DNA of 64,000 nt from Trichoplusia ni (Eukaryota; Arthropoda; Insecta; Lepidoptera; Noctuidae): the NCBI RefSeq assembly GCF_003590095.1, contig NC_039480.1, forward strand, positions 16,655,328 through 16,719,327, given 5' to 3'. The translations under genes and the position numbers were made by a program. This document shows positions 50,531-61,989 of the stretch, piece by piece. The notes under the pieces were generated by a model. The model worked only from the letters and a program-made list of their open reading frames with translations. It was not told the DNA's origin and did no database searches. The stretch's first letter is position 1, and each line of letters opens with the position of its first letter.

Positions 50531-50618
50531 TTGAAAGAGAGATCAAGCTCTACGCTGCACTGCGCTTGCACTGTCTCCCTTCCAAAAACATAATAAAATT
50601 ACTTTAAGACGAGATGGT
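50531..50618 (+). repeat. Dispersed ~90 bp motif, 3' half preserved
   Basis: AGATCAAGCTCTACGCTGCA, then GCACTGTCTCCCTTCC, then TTACTTTAAGACGAGATGGT. The last element matches CTTTAAGACACGATGGT at 18141-18157. It directly abuts another recognised repeat at 50625. Confidence 0.38.
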
Positions 50619-50624
50619 GGTCAG

Positions 50625-50815
50625 GACAGGTGATGGTGAATGGGTGTTCCGCAAACACAGGTACGCTTTCTGTCCCTTTACTCTCATAACCTGAAGGATA
50701 GCAATCCGACATGAACAGAAAACGATCTTCATTTCTGTTCCAAAACACGGAAGCATAGTATTCGATAAGTTGGTGCTATGGGATCGAACTTTAGTCCTTT
50801 GACTCACCAATCTTG
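50625..50815 (+). repeat. Diverged LINE-associated repeat
   Basis: TTACTCTCATAACCTGAAGG followed by ATAGCAATCCGACATGAAC resembles a common moth repeat I recall containing CTCATAACCCGATGGGA and GCAATCCGACACGACTGG. The rest is diverged. A 68-codon minus frame here is not a gene. Confidence 0.35.
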
Positions 50816-53800
50816 TGGTATTACTTTCTACTTATTATTGTATAAGAGTTTGATGTCGTTGTAGAATTAACCAAAGGATGTAAACCAATATTAAAAACTA
50901 CTAGAAATCCACGTCGTCCGTAAGTTTAATAGGATTTTAAAAAAGCCGAACGAGGAAAAAGGCTTATGGGGTTATGTAAGTAAAAATAAATAAATACTTA
51001 ACTGTTCTCTTTACCGAACTATTAGATACCAAAGTGAACATATTAGGAGCTAATAGTAATAATTTTTATATCAAGTTTTTATCAACAATATTTCTAGCAC
51101 TTATTTGTCAGACATAACTTTATTATGCACCTGTATAACAAATAGGGGTTAACACAACGCTACCTAAGCATCTCAATAATGTTGTTTGGTTCCACACAAG
51201 TCTTACTAAACCATCTAAAAAGTATAATTTATAACAGTCAAAGCAAGTTTGTGAGTATAAAAACGTATGTACGCATGCATCGCGTATTGCTCTGCGCATA
51301 TTAATTACTTGTTATAAGTTTACTAGATATTAATATCTAGTTATGTTACCTACATGTATTAACTATGGGTGGTAAAGTAACAAATATTGATATTATATTC
51401 CTCAGCTTTTTTTAAATGAGTTTTTAGAAGGTAAATACTAATGTGGTAACTCATTTTTAAGATCTCAAACAAATGGAGTTCGCTTTGTGTAGTGCCAAAA
51501 ACCTAAAAATTTAAAACGTCAATTAGTTTATTTTTTTGTTAGGTACTTGCGACTGACGAATACCGACACATAAACTTTCCATATTAAGTTACGTTTGAAA
51601 ATAAACAAAAGAGTTAGTTATATAGTTCTTAGACACATCCCAATTGTTTTTCACAAATACAAATTTTTACGGGAGCCCAGTGTAGGCATAGATCGTTATC
51701 AATACGCACAACATCAACACAATATCGCGGGTATAGCAGGTAACAAATAAGAAAACACAATTTCAGATGTAACAACTACGCACAGCTAACATCAAAAAAT
51801 TACGTACCACAGACAAAACGTAATTAAAAATAAAGCACAGGCACAGGTATTTGCCATTCGGTACACAAACAGCCAGACCATACAGATTATGTCACAGCAA
51901 TTTAAGAAACCGCACCATTTATTTCGACATCTGCTGCTAAAGATGCCATAAAAATATTTGGTAGTATTTTTCTTTTTATTATTATACGGACAGATTGTCA
52001 TTTTTAGCTTTTGTTGAGTGCCTGTACTTTAAGCTGTCACCTTAATTAATCTTAATAATTGCTGCGATACATGTAAGCTTATGATGGGAACGTTTTTGGC
52101 ACAAAATGTTGGTTTTGTGTTCCATATTTAATTTTTAATGTAAGTATTTCAGTTATTTCTCATTCGTGTGAAGTGTGAAAATATAATGCAATGAAAAAAT
52201 GAAATTAAAAGAAGCGGTTGGGAATCAAAAATGAATTTTAATTGGTAAATAACTGCTTAAACATTTTTGGTTTGATTTTTTTGTGGCTTAAGTAGTTAAG
52301 TAAATTCTTTGTTTGCAGTTTCAGTGCTCATTGTTGTAATAAATCAAATTAACGAGGTGTTAAAAATGACGCGCTATTTTAAAAATTACGAAAATGTTTT
52401 ACGAGTGTAAGAAACCAATAATTGTTCTCAATTACCTTTAAATGTTAAGGATATTAAGTAGCATGAGCCTTTAGACATTAAAACTTATTCATAGTTTTGA
52501 AAATAATTGCGCCTTGTCATATTCTTGACTAAACTAAACAGACTAGGTAACTATTTTATCAATAAGCCAAGATTTGTGAAGCTTGCGAAGGTGTTGTCAA
52601 AATTACAGAAACTAGAAATAGGCTCACCGGTATCAGTCGGTGTTTTGCTGCAGTTATCTGAAAATAAAACAAAAAATCATAAAATTTGAATATAAAAGAA
52701 ACGTTATGTAAAATAATTCCTAGCATTAAAACTACACATTTCCAATATTTCATTATAACATACACTTAGGATTTTAATAGTAGCCATTCCACTATATTCA
52801 AAATGTCATAACCAGCAAACGATATGTAAGTACGAATAAATATTTCGTCTTTTAAATAATGCATGTTACATCCTCACCACTGTATACCACCCAAAGCTAT
52901 TCACCAACCGACCTATCTCAACAAGTCCTAACCAATAATCAAAACAAATAAACATCATCTAAGTCAATTTCAAAAAACATTCCAACCAGCCAATAATGGC
53001 ACGTCAAAAATAATTTCGTCCAATCAATACTCGGGATTCATAAATCGAATGGTTAACAATCGTTTGTGCTGCGCTGGCGCCATTAGGTAAGCCGTTTACT
53101 TTGACGGCTGAGTTACTGGCACTATTTGCTATTAGGCGAAGCACTTCGGTCTTTACCATGTATTTACCCTTAAAAATATGGAGGCGAGTAAGCCACGAGT
53201 TATTTGCCAACAGTTTAAGAATTAATTTTATGGGTTCTCGGTAAGTGTCAGCTAATATGTTGGTGTGAAGGTAGAGGTACTCTACTTTATATCTTTTAAA
53301 GTGTATTCGAGCCTTTTGGTAATGCTACAGACAGCTTTTCTATTGGTTTATTGGAAACATAATTCGGTGTTTCTATTACCCGTTTAATAGAAGTTTTAGA
53401 ATTGTTTGATCTATTTTATTAAAAAGCTATATCATGGTTGGTGGGGCAAAATATTAAAAGCCATTTTCTATAAACAAAATGAATAATCGAAATGAAATTT
53501 AATAAAAATTCTCCTTATTGGGGTGACATTATTCGGAGGACGCTGAGAAAAGTGGCGCTCTTGTAAAAATTAAAATAGATTAGTTAATGTTGCGTCCTCA
53601 TACATATTCCTCTATTGGTCACATTTCAGAACATTAATAAGCCAGCCGCCCAGCTCTATAAACAGTGTCTAAACAAGTTACAACTGTGAGGGAATCATTA
53701 AGTTCATTTATAATGTCCTATTTATTTTATAGTATAACCTTTACTTCTTCCTGTATCGCTAACATTGTTTATAACTAGGCAATTAGTCTTAAACTTGTCG

Positions 53801-54289
53801 GGAAGCCCTTCCGCTTCCGTCAATTGTCCAACAAAACTAGAACCTACCCATAGACAATGTAGAAATGTCTAAAAAAAGATAAAAACGAGATGTTAGTTTT
53901 AATTGATGCCATGTGCAAAAATAATGTAAAGTTATTGTATTGAGTTTAGGGAGCAGTTATATTATAGTTATAAAGGGTTACCTTCACTGTAGTTAAGTTT
54001 ATCTAAGTTACAATTACTTACAGCTTTAAGTTTACTTCAGTAATAAGTTACGCGGCTGATAAGTTGCTTCAATAATCTACAGAAAACGGAACGTAGAGCG
54101 TTGGTTGCCGTAGCTTTATATTTCGGTGAGTTTTTAATTGATTTAAAATCTTAATTTATATTTTACACTACGCATTAGGTTTCATCAATATTGCACATAA
54201 AACTCAACAGAAGCAGTTTAAATTAAAAAAAAGAGTCGCCCTGCACTAAAATAGTTCTATCCGCCTGAAATCACTCACAATTGATTTTT
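50816..54289. other. AT-rich non-coding DNA
   Basis: No gene recognised. Contains one perfect 20-bp palindrome, ACTAGATATTAATATCTAGT, at 51322-51341. Frames at 51792-52001 (-), 52507-52689 (+) and 53004-53210 (-) lack motifs. Confidence 0.45.
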
Positions 54290-54385
54290 TTTTCTCTAGC
54301 CCACTGTGTCCCACTGCTGGGCAAAGGCCTCCCCCAAATCCTTCCACGACTCTCTATTCTGGGCCGCATGGAACCAGCCAGCGCA
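54290..54385 (-). repeat. LINE ORF2 C-terminal stub, GEAFAQQW variant
   Basis: The minus strand encodes WFHAAQNRESWKDLGEAF, then AQQWDTVG and TAG. It shares the GEAxxQQW ending with 28936-29040 but differs before and after it, so it represents a related but distinct LINE lineage. Only the last ~27 codons survive, followed by an AGAAAAAAAA-type tail. Confidence 0.65.
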
Positions 54386-55313
54386 GTAAGCGTATTACCA
54401 ATTGATATTTACTTAATTATAAAACAAAACAACATTTTCAAATACACAGCCACTTAGCACAAGAAAACACACGTAACACGACAAGCCAAGAAAACAAAAC
54501 CCCAGATTAAGTTAAAAGACATTTCAATATCAATAAGTCGTAGTCTAAAAAGCTAACATACGCGTCTAATAGGCAAGGCAGATCACACAGTTGATTGCAA
54601 CAAGGACCAACAATCTGGCGACCACATCTGGACATGCTGCACTGCAATCATAAATTTGGCTAAGGTTCTTCGTGACAAACCCCCATTTGGACTAACGAGG
54701 CTGCAAACACCATCAGGTTATATCTTTTATCTTTAAATGGTGTGTTAGATTGGTCCTTTCGTACGGATTATGCACGAGTCTTAGGTTATTTTTAATTTCG
54801 ATCTGGGTTAATTGCGTCTGGTTTTAAGGGACGGTTTAATTTGTGGGGATATTTCTTTGGAATTAAATTTTTGATGTCGTTTGTTGAAGTAAGGCCTCCG
54901 AACAAATTATGTCTATGACTATACCTATCAATTAAGAACTTTTTAAAATACATTTGTTTAGTGTCAATATTTTTATTTTATCAGGGCAAAGGCATATTTT
55001 TTATAAATATCAGGTGAAATTGCAAACCCGTTTACTTTATAGGGATGAACAAATTTATCGCGCCCCATCTTTTTTGGCCACTGGCGGTTATGTTTTAACC
55101 CCTAGTTATTGGAAGCAAGATACGTAGGTATTATTACTTTTACCGAATAAGCATTTAATTTATTTTTTCTGGACATAAATAATAAACTCTTTTCTTCACA
55201 TCGCTGTTCAAATATTTGTCAAGATAAAGAAAATAATAACTTACTAATTTTGGTTAAGTAATATTACGCTTACCCGAATTCTTTACCCCGCGGAAGGCTT
55301 CACTTCATAGTAA
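54386..55313. other. AT-rich non-coding DNA
   Basis: Nothing recognisable. Confidence 0.5.
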
Positions 55314-55733
55314 GTACGTACTCGTATTAGTAAACGTTTAGGAACCCGCACTTTTCCCGTACACCTGACTACTGAAAAGCTTGACGATCGACTCACCATA
55401 TCGACTAACTCATCATTAAGGAGACCGCCACCAGTCGGGCGTTCCCGAAAATGCGTGAGCGAACCAAACATAAATAATAATGAAGATATCACAAAAACAC
55501 GCCAGTTGGAGCAAAAACTGCAATTTGAAATTCAAGTCGCATTCAGCCAGTATTTAATTCCAATTTTCAGTTACCGCATGATTGCTTTAAACGTCGGTAT
55601 TGTAACTTTCTCACATATTTTAAAGAAAAATCTCGTTAATCTGACTAATCTAATACAATTAGGTATAGTTTCTATCGTTGTGAAATCGTTTGGATCAGGG
55701 AGGCGTGTTTACGTGAAACTATTACATATGTAA
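55314..55733 (+). other. Unrecognised 139-codon open frame, no ATG near start
   Basis: Open from after TAA at 55311-55313 to TAA at 55731-55733. The first ~80 codons have mixed composition (for example TNSSLRRPPPVGRSRKCVSE); the last ~50 are Leu/Ile/Val-rich. The first in-frame ATG comes only near 55578. A minus frame is open across 55283-55492 as well, which weakens the case. Possibly a decayed transposon or exon. Confidence 0.2.
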
Positions 55734-56355
55734 GCATAGTGCGGGTGCCGCCTACCTGGTAGGAACGTTTACGATACGTGGCCAGACGAATACGACATGT
55801 ACGGAAAGCGGTGAGTCGAAGAAAATCTGGCTTTTAATGGAATATGCTGCCGCGTGTGACGGCTCTGTTCCGGACCATCCTTGGTTTCTATATCTTTTTA
55901 TACCTCATTTACACCATCTTTTGTTTTTCAATCACTTTACAGAAGTAATATGGCGCTGATTATATGAATTTTAATATTGACAAGTAAATGCCCATACTTG
56001 GATCTTGTTAACTTGAAGTTATTAAAATTAATATGAGCATGTAGGTGTTATTGTTCCTCTAACACGTTTTCCTTCATGATATAAGTTCTACCATACATCG
56101 TAATCGATTTCATAAAGCCTTTCGTTTATTTCAGCGCTACTATTTAATTTCTGAAATTGTACCCCAAGACCAAGAAGAAGACCTAAGCTATTAAGACAAC
56201 TGCTTCCAATCTATCAACCGCTGAGTACAATCTATTTTTAACTGAACACAAATATTTACAATGATCCGGTCGTATTGTACAGTTAGTTCAATTTAGCTGG
56301 GCAGGCGTTCTGCTGATATAAAGAGATCTCAATATGATCGGGCAACAAATTGAGG
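55734..56355. other. Non-coding DNA
   Basis: Nothing recognisable; GC slightly higher at 55735-55870. Confidence 0.4.
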
Positions 56356-56367
56356 TGCGCACGCGCA
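56356..56367. promoter_or_regulatory. Perfect NRF-1/Erect-wing-type site, second copy
   Basis: TGCGCACGCGCA, identical to 10213-10224, followed closely by GGGTTCGCGCAGAC and, within 100 bp, GCGGTCGAAGCGAGGGCTCG. The local CpG density is what one expects of an unmethylated promoter. A possible first coding exon lies 1.3 kb downstream at 57686. Confidence 0.45.
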
Positions 56368-57685
56368 GGGTTCGCGCAGACTTTTTACTTTTATTGTTTA
56401 TGAGAGCAATAGATTGCGTTTTAGCGGTCGAAGCGAGGGCTCGGAGCCTGAGAAAATTGTATTGCTGTTTTTAGACTTCATTTTATGAGTATGAATTGTT
56501 ATTTGTTTTGAGGTAATCGCAACTATGTTTGATGGCTCTATTTCATTAAGTTACCGACAGTTTCGAAATGCAAGTCTTAAAATGAAGGATTTTTTAAGTT
56601 CTTTTGACTGAAACAATACTCTTTTTGGACAGTCATCAGAATCAAATCCCACATTGAAAGGCAAGACTTTGCATGTATTGATCAAATTCAAACAATCTCA
56701 ACACTAAAAGAGATCAACCCGATAAGGAGACCGATAAAGAGACCGACCCAGATCAACATTAAAACTTAATAAATTCCGAACGACATTAATAGGAATACTT
56801 TGTAGACGACGTACGCCAAGTACACTGTGCACTCCAGGTACAACAGGAACAACGTACAGCCCTAGCGTGATACCGCGAAATGAAGATGGTGGATAGTGGC
56901 GAAATAATTTCATTTAGCCCTCGCAGCTACAGGCTCACGAACCAGCGTAACCACTGATTTTTGCTCTCGCTATTAAAATACACGGTCTTGTAATTAGCCG
57001 GTCTAATTGTGAACACTTATTATTATGGACCTGTTTAATGCTTCGGTATTGGTTTCATTTGCTTTTATGTTTCGAATAAAGCATTGATAAAGTGGCTTCA
57101 AATGTTATGAAGGTTCGTTTGTAAGATTATGAACATTGGTTGTGTGTTCATCTGGTTCATTTGTTCAGGAATCTATGTGCTGAAGGTAAATGTTCTAGAA
57201 AGTATATTTATGTCCTAATTTGTATGGAACGGTAATATCATTTAAAATCTCCGTACTCGTGTATACTGTTATACTGTACAACGTGTAGGTACATGTAATT
57301 AGTATTTGTGCGTAATTAGAATACAATTGAAAAGTTTTAAAAATGTGGTGCGTTTTTTACAGAGTTTTACAAAAACTTAGAAAAAAGAATCCTGCATCAT
57401 TTTTATATGAAAAGTAGTTTAAAAAAATGTGAACTTTGTACTTAAATACTTCATACGTCCAAAAATGTAGTACATTCTCGAACCTTTTAAAAATCGAACA
57501 GATCTCAGCTACTTTACCAATATTACAAAAGTGCTAACAATCCCGCGGGCTCCCGATCCGCCGATTCAAAACAACGATTAATCTAGTCGCGGGAGCACAA
57601 AACTGCTATTTATTGCGAACTATATACGTACAAAATAACCTATTAATATTGTAAATTGTTACGATTTAATACCGGCCGCGGCAAG
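56368..57685. other. Mostly AT-rich non-coding DNA
   Basis: A 69-codon minus frame at 56704-56913 begins at ATG and has mixed composition, but shows no family motif. GC-rich inverted pieces (TCCCGCG at about 57540 and CGCGGGA at about 57588) lie near its right end. Confidence 0.4.
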
Positions 57686-57750
57686 ATGCTCGTGAATGTT
57701 CGCCATTACAAATCGCTTCGACCTTTACGCAACATTGCTATGAAGAAGAC
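57686..57750 (+). CDS. Candidate first coding exon with consensus donor
   Basis: ATG with A at -3 (GCAAGATGC), 21 full codons (MLVNVRHYKSLRPLRNIAMKK) plus two bases, then GAC|GTAAGT at 57748-57756, a strong 5' splice site. Upstream is CpG-rich CCGGCCGCGG. The peptide is basic and could be an N-terminal targeting region; with the NRF-1/Ewg site at 56356 a mitochondrial protein is an attractive but unproven guess. No second exon was found in the window. Confidence 0.25.
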
Positions 57751-57756
57751 GTAAGT

Positions 57757-59884
57757 TAGCCATTTTTTAAAACATTTTTCTGGAATTATTGAATTAAACG
57801 TTCTGTTAATTAGGTGTTTTTAAAAATTACTGTGGATTGATACGAAAACGAATGCTAAGAGCATGAAGACGTTGCTTCGTTAATTTTATCTTTTAATTTG
57901 TTCGTATGTTGGTAATTTTTTAATTAGTTTTGGCCGGTTTCTTTAATTGGGCACCTTAGTGATGTGTGCGGTGCCAGAGTGGTACCTATATTATATATTT
58001 TGAGTCTTTTTCTACATGTCCGTTATGTGCCTTAGGAAACCAGACTATATTATAAAATTATCAGCTGGCGTTATTACTTGAACTAAGCAACAATAAATGT
58101 GTCATTAGCGAGGCTATAAACATTTTTCAGAAAACGACTAATTGCTTATTCAAAGGAAGGCATGTTTATAGTGACTTATTACTTCTAGCATCTAATAAAT
58201 AATTATTAAACATTGTTGAGGCAAAGGTGTTGGAGCCAAACGTGCCTTCGTATTTACATGTGTCTCGTAAATCAAGTAGGTACCTAGGGATGGATAAACA
58301 ATTACAACAACATGGACAACTGATTCATGAACATTGAACATCCGTTTTTCGCAGCTGCATGTAATAATGATATTCCTAACATTTCGATAAGCAATTCGAT
58401 ACTTCTTGTAAGCAGTTTTGTTCATAACTTTATGGAAAAAAGTAAAGGACATTAAAAAAAAGTTTTAATTTAATGAACCTAGACAAAGATTCGCCGATAA
58501 GATTAATTCAAGCCAATGCCTAACCATTGCATCCAAGATACATTAAGAAACTAATACAGATATTACCAAAGCATTCACGTCTATATCCATTCAGTACAGT
58601 ATCAATATTCAGGCCGCATTTAGAAAACGATAATCATCATGGCCACCGTTATATTCATCATATCTGACAAGCTTGTCACAAACTAGACTTCTAAAAAGCC
58701 GCTACATTTGCACTCGTGACGGAATAATTAGCATTTTGCAATATAAAGTACCTATAGTGTAAATTATTTTGTAACAAACTACGTGTTACTGACGCGTTGT
58801 GGACAGAACCATGTTTTCATAATCTCGAAGTGAGATCCTGTTTAAATAAGGCACGTACTCTGTTTTAGCGTTCAGTTTTTAAATTGGTAAGCTTTTTTTA
58901 AATTCTTCGTTATTTTTTGTATCTGTATTTATTCTTTTTTTATTCTACAAGTAGGTAATAATGAAAATAATAACGGACATAGTGAATAAATAAAGCAATC
59001 TCTCTTTTTTGCGATGAAGAACAGTTTAAGTGTCATCAAAATCATTGAGGCTTTATTTCAGGACTTTCAGGATTTATTTCGTGTTTAATTTAGTTCGATA
59101 GTTAATTATAATAACCAAACTTCTGAAACTCTCATGGGATTTAGCGTAAATCTCAATTAACTATAGATACATTTTGTAAAGACTCTTTCATACGGAATCC
59201 ACCTCAACACTCGTGACTTGCACTTGACAACTTCGTTATTCTAGAGATCGATAGATACTTGACAGGTGATATAAAAAAACCAATATGGCGCCTGCAGAAA
59301 TGTTTTGTTAGTCATTAAGTATTGATTTAAGATATTGAAATTGTTGTAATTATGTGGTATAAGAAATGTCAAATTACTTATTAACTGACGATGACCCGTG
59401 TTTTATCGGTCTAATGATCTGAAAGTCTTGTTTCAATACTGTTTAATAACAGGGTGTATATTTCTTAATCGGTTAGACAAAATACCATCTATTTTATATG
59501 CGGACTGCAATGTTCTAGAGTCGGATAACGTGTTATCTGTGTAACGTAAGTCAATATTCGTTTTTTTTTCATGAAGTAAGACAAAAAATAACTTGTTAGG
59601 ACAGTCTAGTCTAGAATTATATTCATAGTTAGAATCTAGATTATATACATTTAAACTTTAAAGAAATTAACTATTTATTTCTTATAGTATTAGTTCGTCT
59701 TGTTCTTAGAATTTCTGATTAATACGTGACTTAATTACAGTATGTACCTTCACGTATATTCCAGGATAATTTCACTGACAACTTCCAACGGCAGTTGAAG
59801 ATAAAGATAAAATTGTAGTAAGTAGTTCAGTTTACTCCATTTTCTATATTAAACATTAAATACACTAGAAAATCATGTCGATAT
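57757..59884. other. AT-rich non-coding DNA
   Basis: An 86-codon minus frame at 58192-58452 shows no motif. Nothing else recognised. Confidence 0.5.
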
Positions 59885-59972
59885 GATAATCGCGGTAGTG
59901 GCTGAACTTTGTCCTTTTGCCCGGACTACCGGCCAGGCTCCGTGAGCTAACACGCCCACAACTCGACTTGAC
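59885..59972 (+). repeat. ~90 bp diverged duplication, copy 1 (stem-loop)
   Basis: GATAATCGCGGTAGTGGCTG, then GAACTTTGTCC and CCCGGACTACCGG match 60529-60612 with scattered substitutions and a short indel. CGGTAGT (59893-59899) and ACTACCG (59925-59931) form a 7-bp stem kept in part in copy 2. Confidence 0.6.
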
Positions 59973-60528
59973 TCAATAAAATAGAAATGATCTAGATAAT
60001 GTAAAATGAAATTATATTTAAAGGCATACCTGATACATTGTGGTCTTTCGAGTCGAACTGGTTACCAAGAAGTATGAAGATTGTAGTAGTGTGATCAATT
60101 CTATCTGATATTGTGTGATGCTTTGTGGCTTTTTTTTTATAACATTATAGACAAGCATAGTAAACAAAAATGTTTAAATGGAAAAATATCTCCATAATAT
60201 GTTTTTGGATTTTGATATTTCAAAACTATATTAGTTCAAATTTAAAACATTAAAATAGTAATAGACAAATGGTTTGCATCTCGTATTGCCTACCAACCTT
60301 TCTCCTTTCCCTAAGTACTCTAAATCTGCTAAAGGCTATAGTTTTGAATTATCCTCACACAAGCTAGAAAAATACTCTTACACAAAACATCTATAAGTTT
60401 TGCTTGCTCATACAAATCCAGCCTCTAAACCGCGCTCAAACCAGTGTATAATCACACTAATATAAGTTCCTCAAGTCAGCCGTTAGCACTTACACTATCT
60501 CATAACACAGCTTATATTGCGTTGATAC
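59973..60528. other. AT-rich spacer between duplicated segments
   Basis: No gene or repeat recognised. Confidence 0.5.
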
Positions 60529-60612
60529 GATAATCACGGCGGTAGCTGAACTTTGGTCCTTTCACCCGGACTACCGGCGTCGTGAGCGCGCACACCCACT
60601 TCCCGACCTTAC
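60529..60612 (+). repeat. ~90 bp diverged duplication, copy 2 (stem-loop)
   Basis: GATAATCACGGCGGTAGCTG, then GAACTTTGGTCC and CCCGGACTACCGG, in the same order and orientation as copy 1. CGGTAG (60540-60545) and CTACCG (60571-60576) retain a 6-bp stem. Much GC-richer than the flanks. Confidence 0.6.
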
Positions 60613-60782
60613 GTCTTACAACAACTTTGATATTTAGATTTATGCGCTCATATTTTTGTTGTCATGTAAATTTTTGAGGTCTTGTGTGTTGAGTGCAAGT
60701 ATTATTTATAATACATTTCATGCATAATGTACATGTTTAATATTTCCTATATGAAATAAAAACGGGTAGCTATCTCGGACTG

Positions 60783-60840
60783 CGGAAGGACCGGGGTTGA
60801 GGGGGGCTTACGTCTAGTGGACCTCAATAGGCTGAATTGT
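60783..60840 (+). repeat. LINE 3'-end fragment (sense), degenerate
   Basis: GAGGGGGGCTTACGTCTAGT followed by GGACCTCAATAGGCTGAATT corresponds to the sense form of the GEAYVQQWT codons plus the following AATAGGCTGA tail. It is degraded relative to 28936-29040 and has no upstream ORF2 sequence. Confidence 0.5.
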
Positions 60841-61788
60841 GAAATATCAATATTAATTATGTCTTCTGTAGCTTAGCTTCTTACAAGCCAGCATTCTATT
60901 AAAATTAATGTTGTCTCCCACTATAAATTCCGTTTACATTGGTATAGGTTACATGTTTACAACTAACTCAAGTAATCATTTTGTTCTATATTGTTGTTGA
61001 GGCCTTTATTCACGTAAAAATAAATAATCTTTGATAAAAAAGAAAATTAGCCATTTTTATTACAATAACATTAAGAACGTTTCTGCTAGAAAACCGGTCC
61101 TTTGAACTAAAACCTCATATGAAACTTATGAAAGACAACACAAAAAGTGTTGGTAGTATTCACCCTTGTTTGAAGTCAGATTCATTTAACTACACATACT
61201 TACTATAAAAGTCATAATGATTGCTATTGATACCGGGTATTCTGAAATCGTAACCTTTTTACTATAATTTTAAAGCCCTTATGCAATTATAAAGGAACCT
61301 TACCTACATCAATTTCATTCGTTAACAGTTACCATTTTATTAAATACTATTAGTTGTGAGATAGCATCGATAGACATTAAAATAATCGTTTACTTATCTT
61401 CATTTACAGGTAATTAGGACTCACGGTATTTTGTTATGTTATAAAAATAATTGCTATAGTATTACATGGGATTCCCGTGTAATAATACTCCATTAAAATA
61501 AAATGAAATAATATAACACCGGTCTGTAATTGTTCCACCGCGGAACAAAGGTGTAGTTATTATGTAACGTGTTTAAATATCCCAGCTTTTTATTTGTACT
61601 ACATTCAGCTGTTGTGTGTAACTCTGTACTGCTTTCTCAAAATCAAATAAAGTTACAAAAAAAACTTTATCTGTTCAATCATTTAGGCATAAAATGCTCT
61701 TTGTATGGGATCAAATTCCTGTTTTTGAATAAACTTTTCCTATGGTTCCTGTGGTGCAAAGGTGCGATTTTGGACATGTCAGAACTGA
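60841..61788. other. AT-rich non-coding DNA
   Basis: Nothing recognisable. Confidence 0.5.
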
Positions 61789-61826
61789 CTGTAACGTGAT
61801 TTATATGTGGTACAATCACGTTACAG
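61789..61826. repeat. Perfect 13-bp-arm hairpin
   Basis: CTGTAACGTGATT (61789-61801) and AATCACGTTACAG (61814-61826) are perfect inverted repeats with a 12-nt loop. Could be a palindromic remnant of a small inverted-repeat element, or a structured RNA if transcribed. Confidence 0.85.
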
Positions 61827-61989
61827 ATTAGTTTATTAGTAGAGCAACAGCTATAACTACAACGCACCAAGCATTGCAGTTCTGAACAACACTTTTCGCA
61901 AGAGTATTTTGACAATATTCTGCCACCTTTATGTTTTATAATATTGTAAGGTGGATTCATAATATGTTTTTGATAAAGGTTTACTCAAG

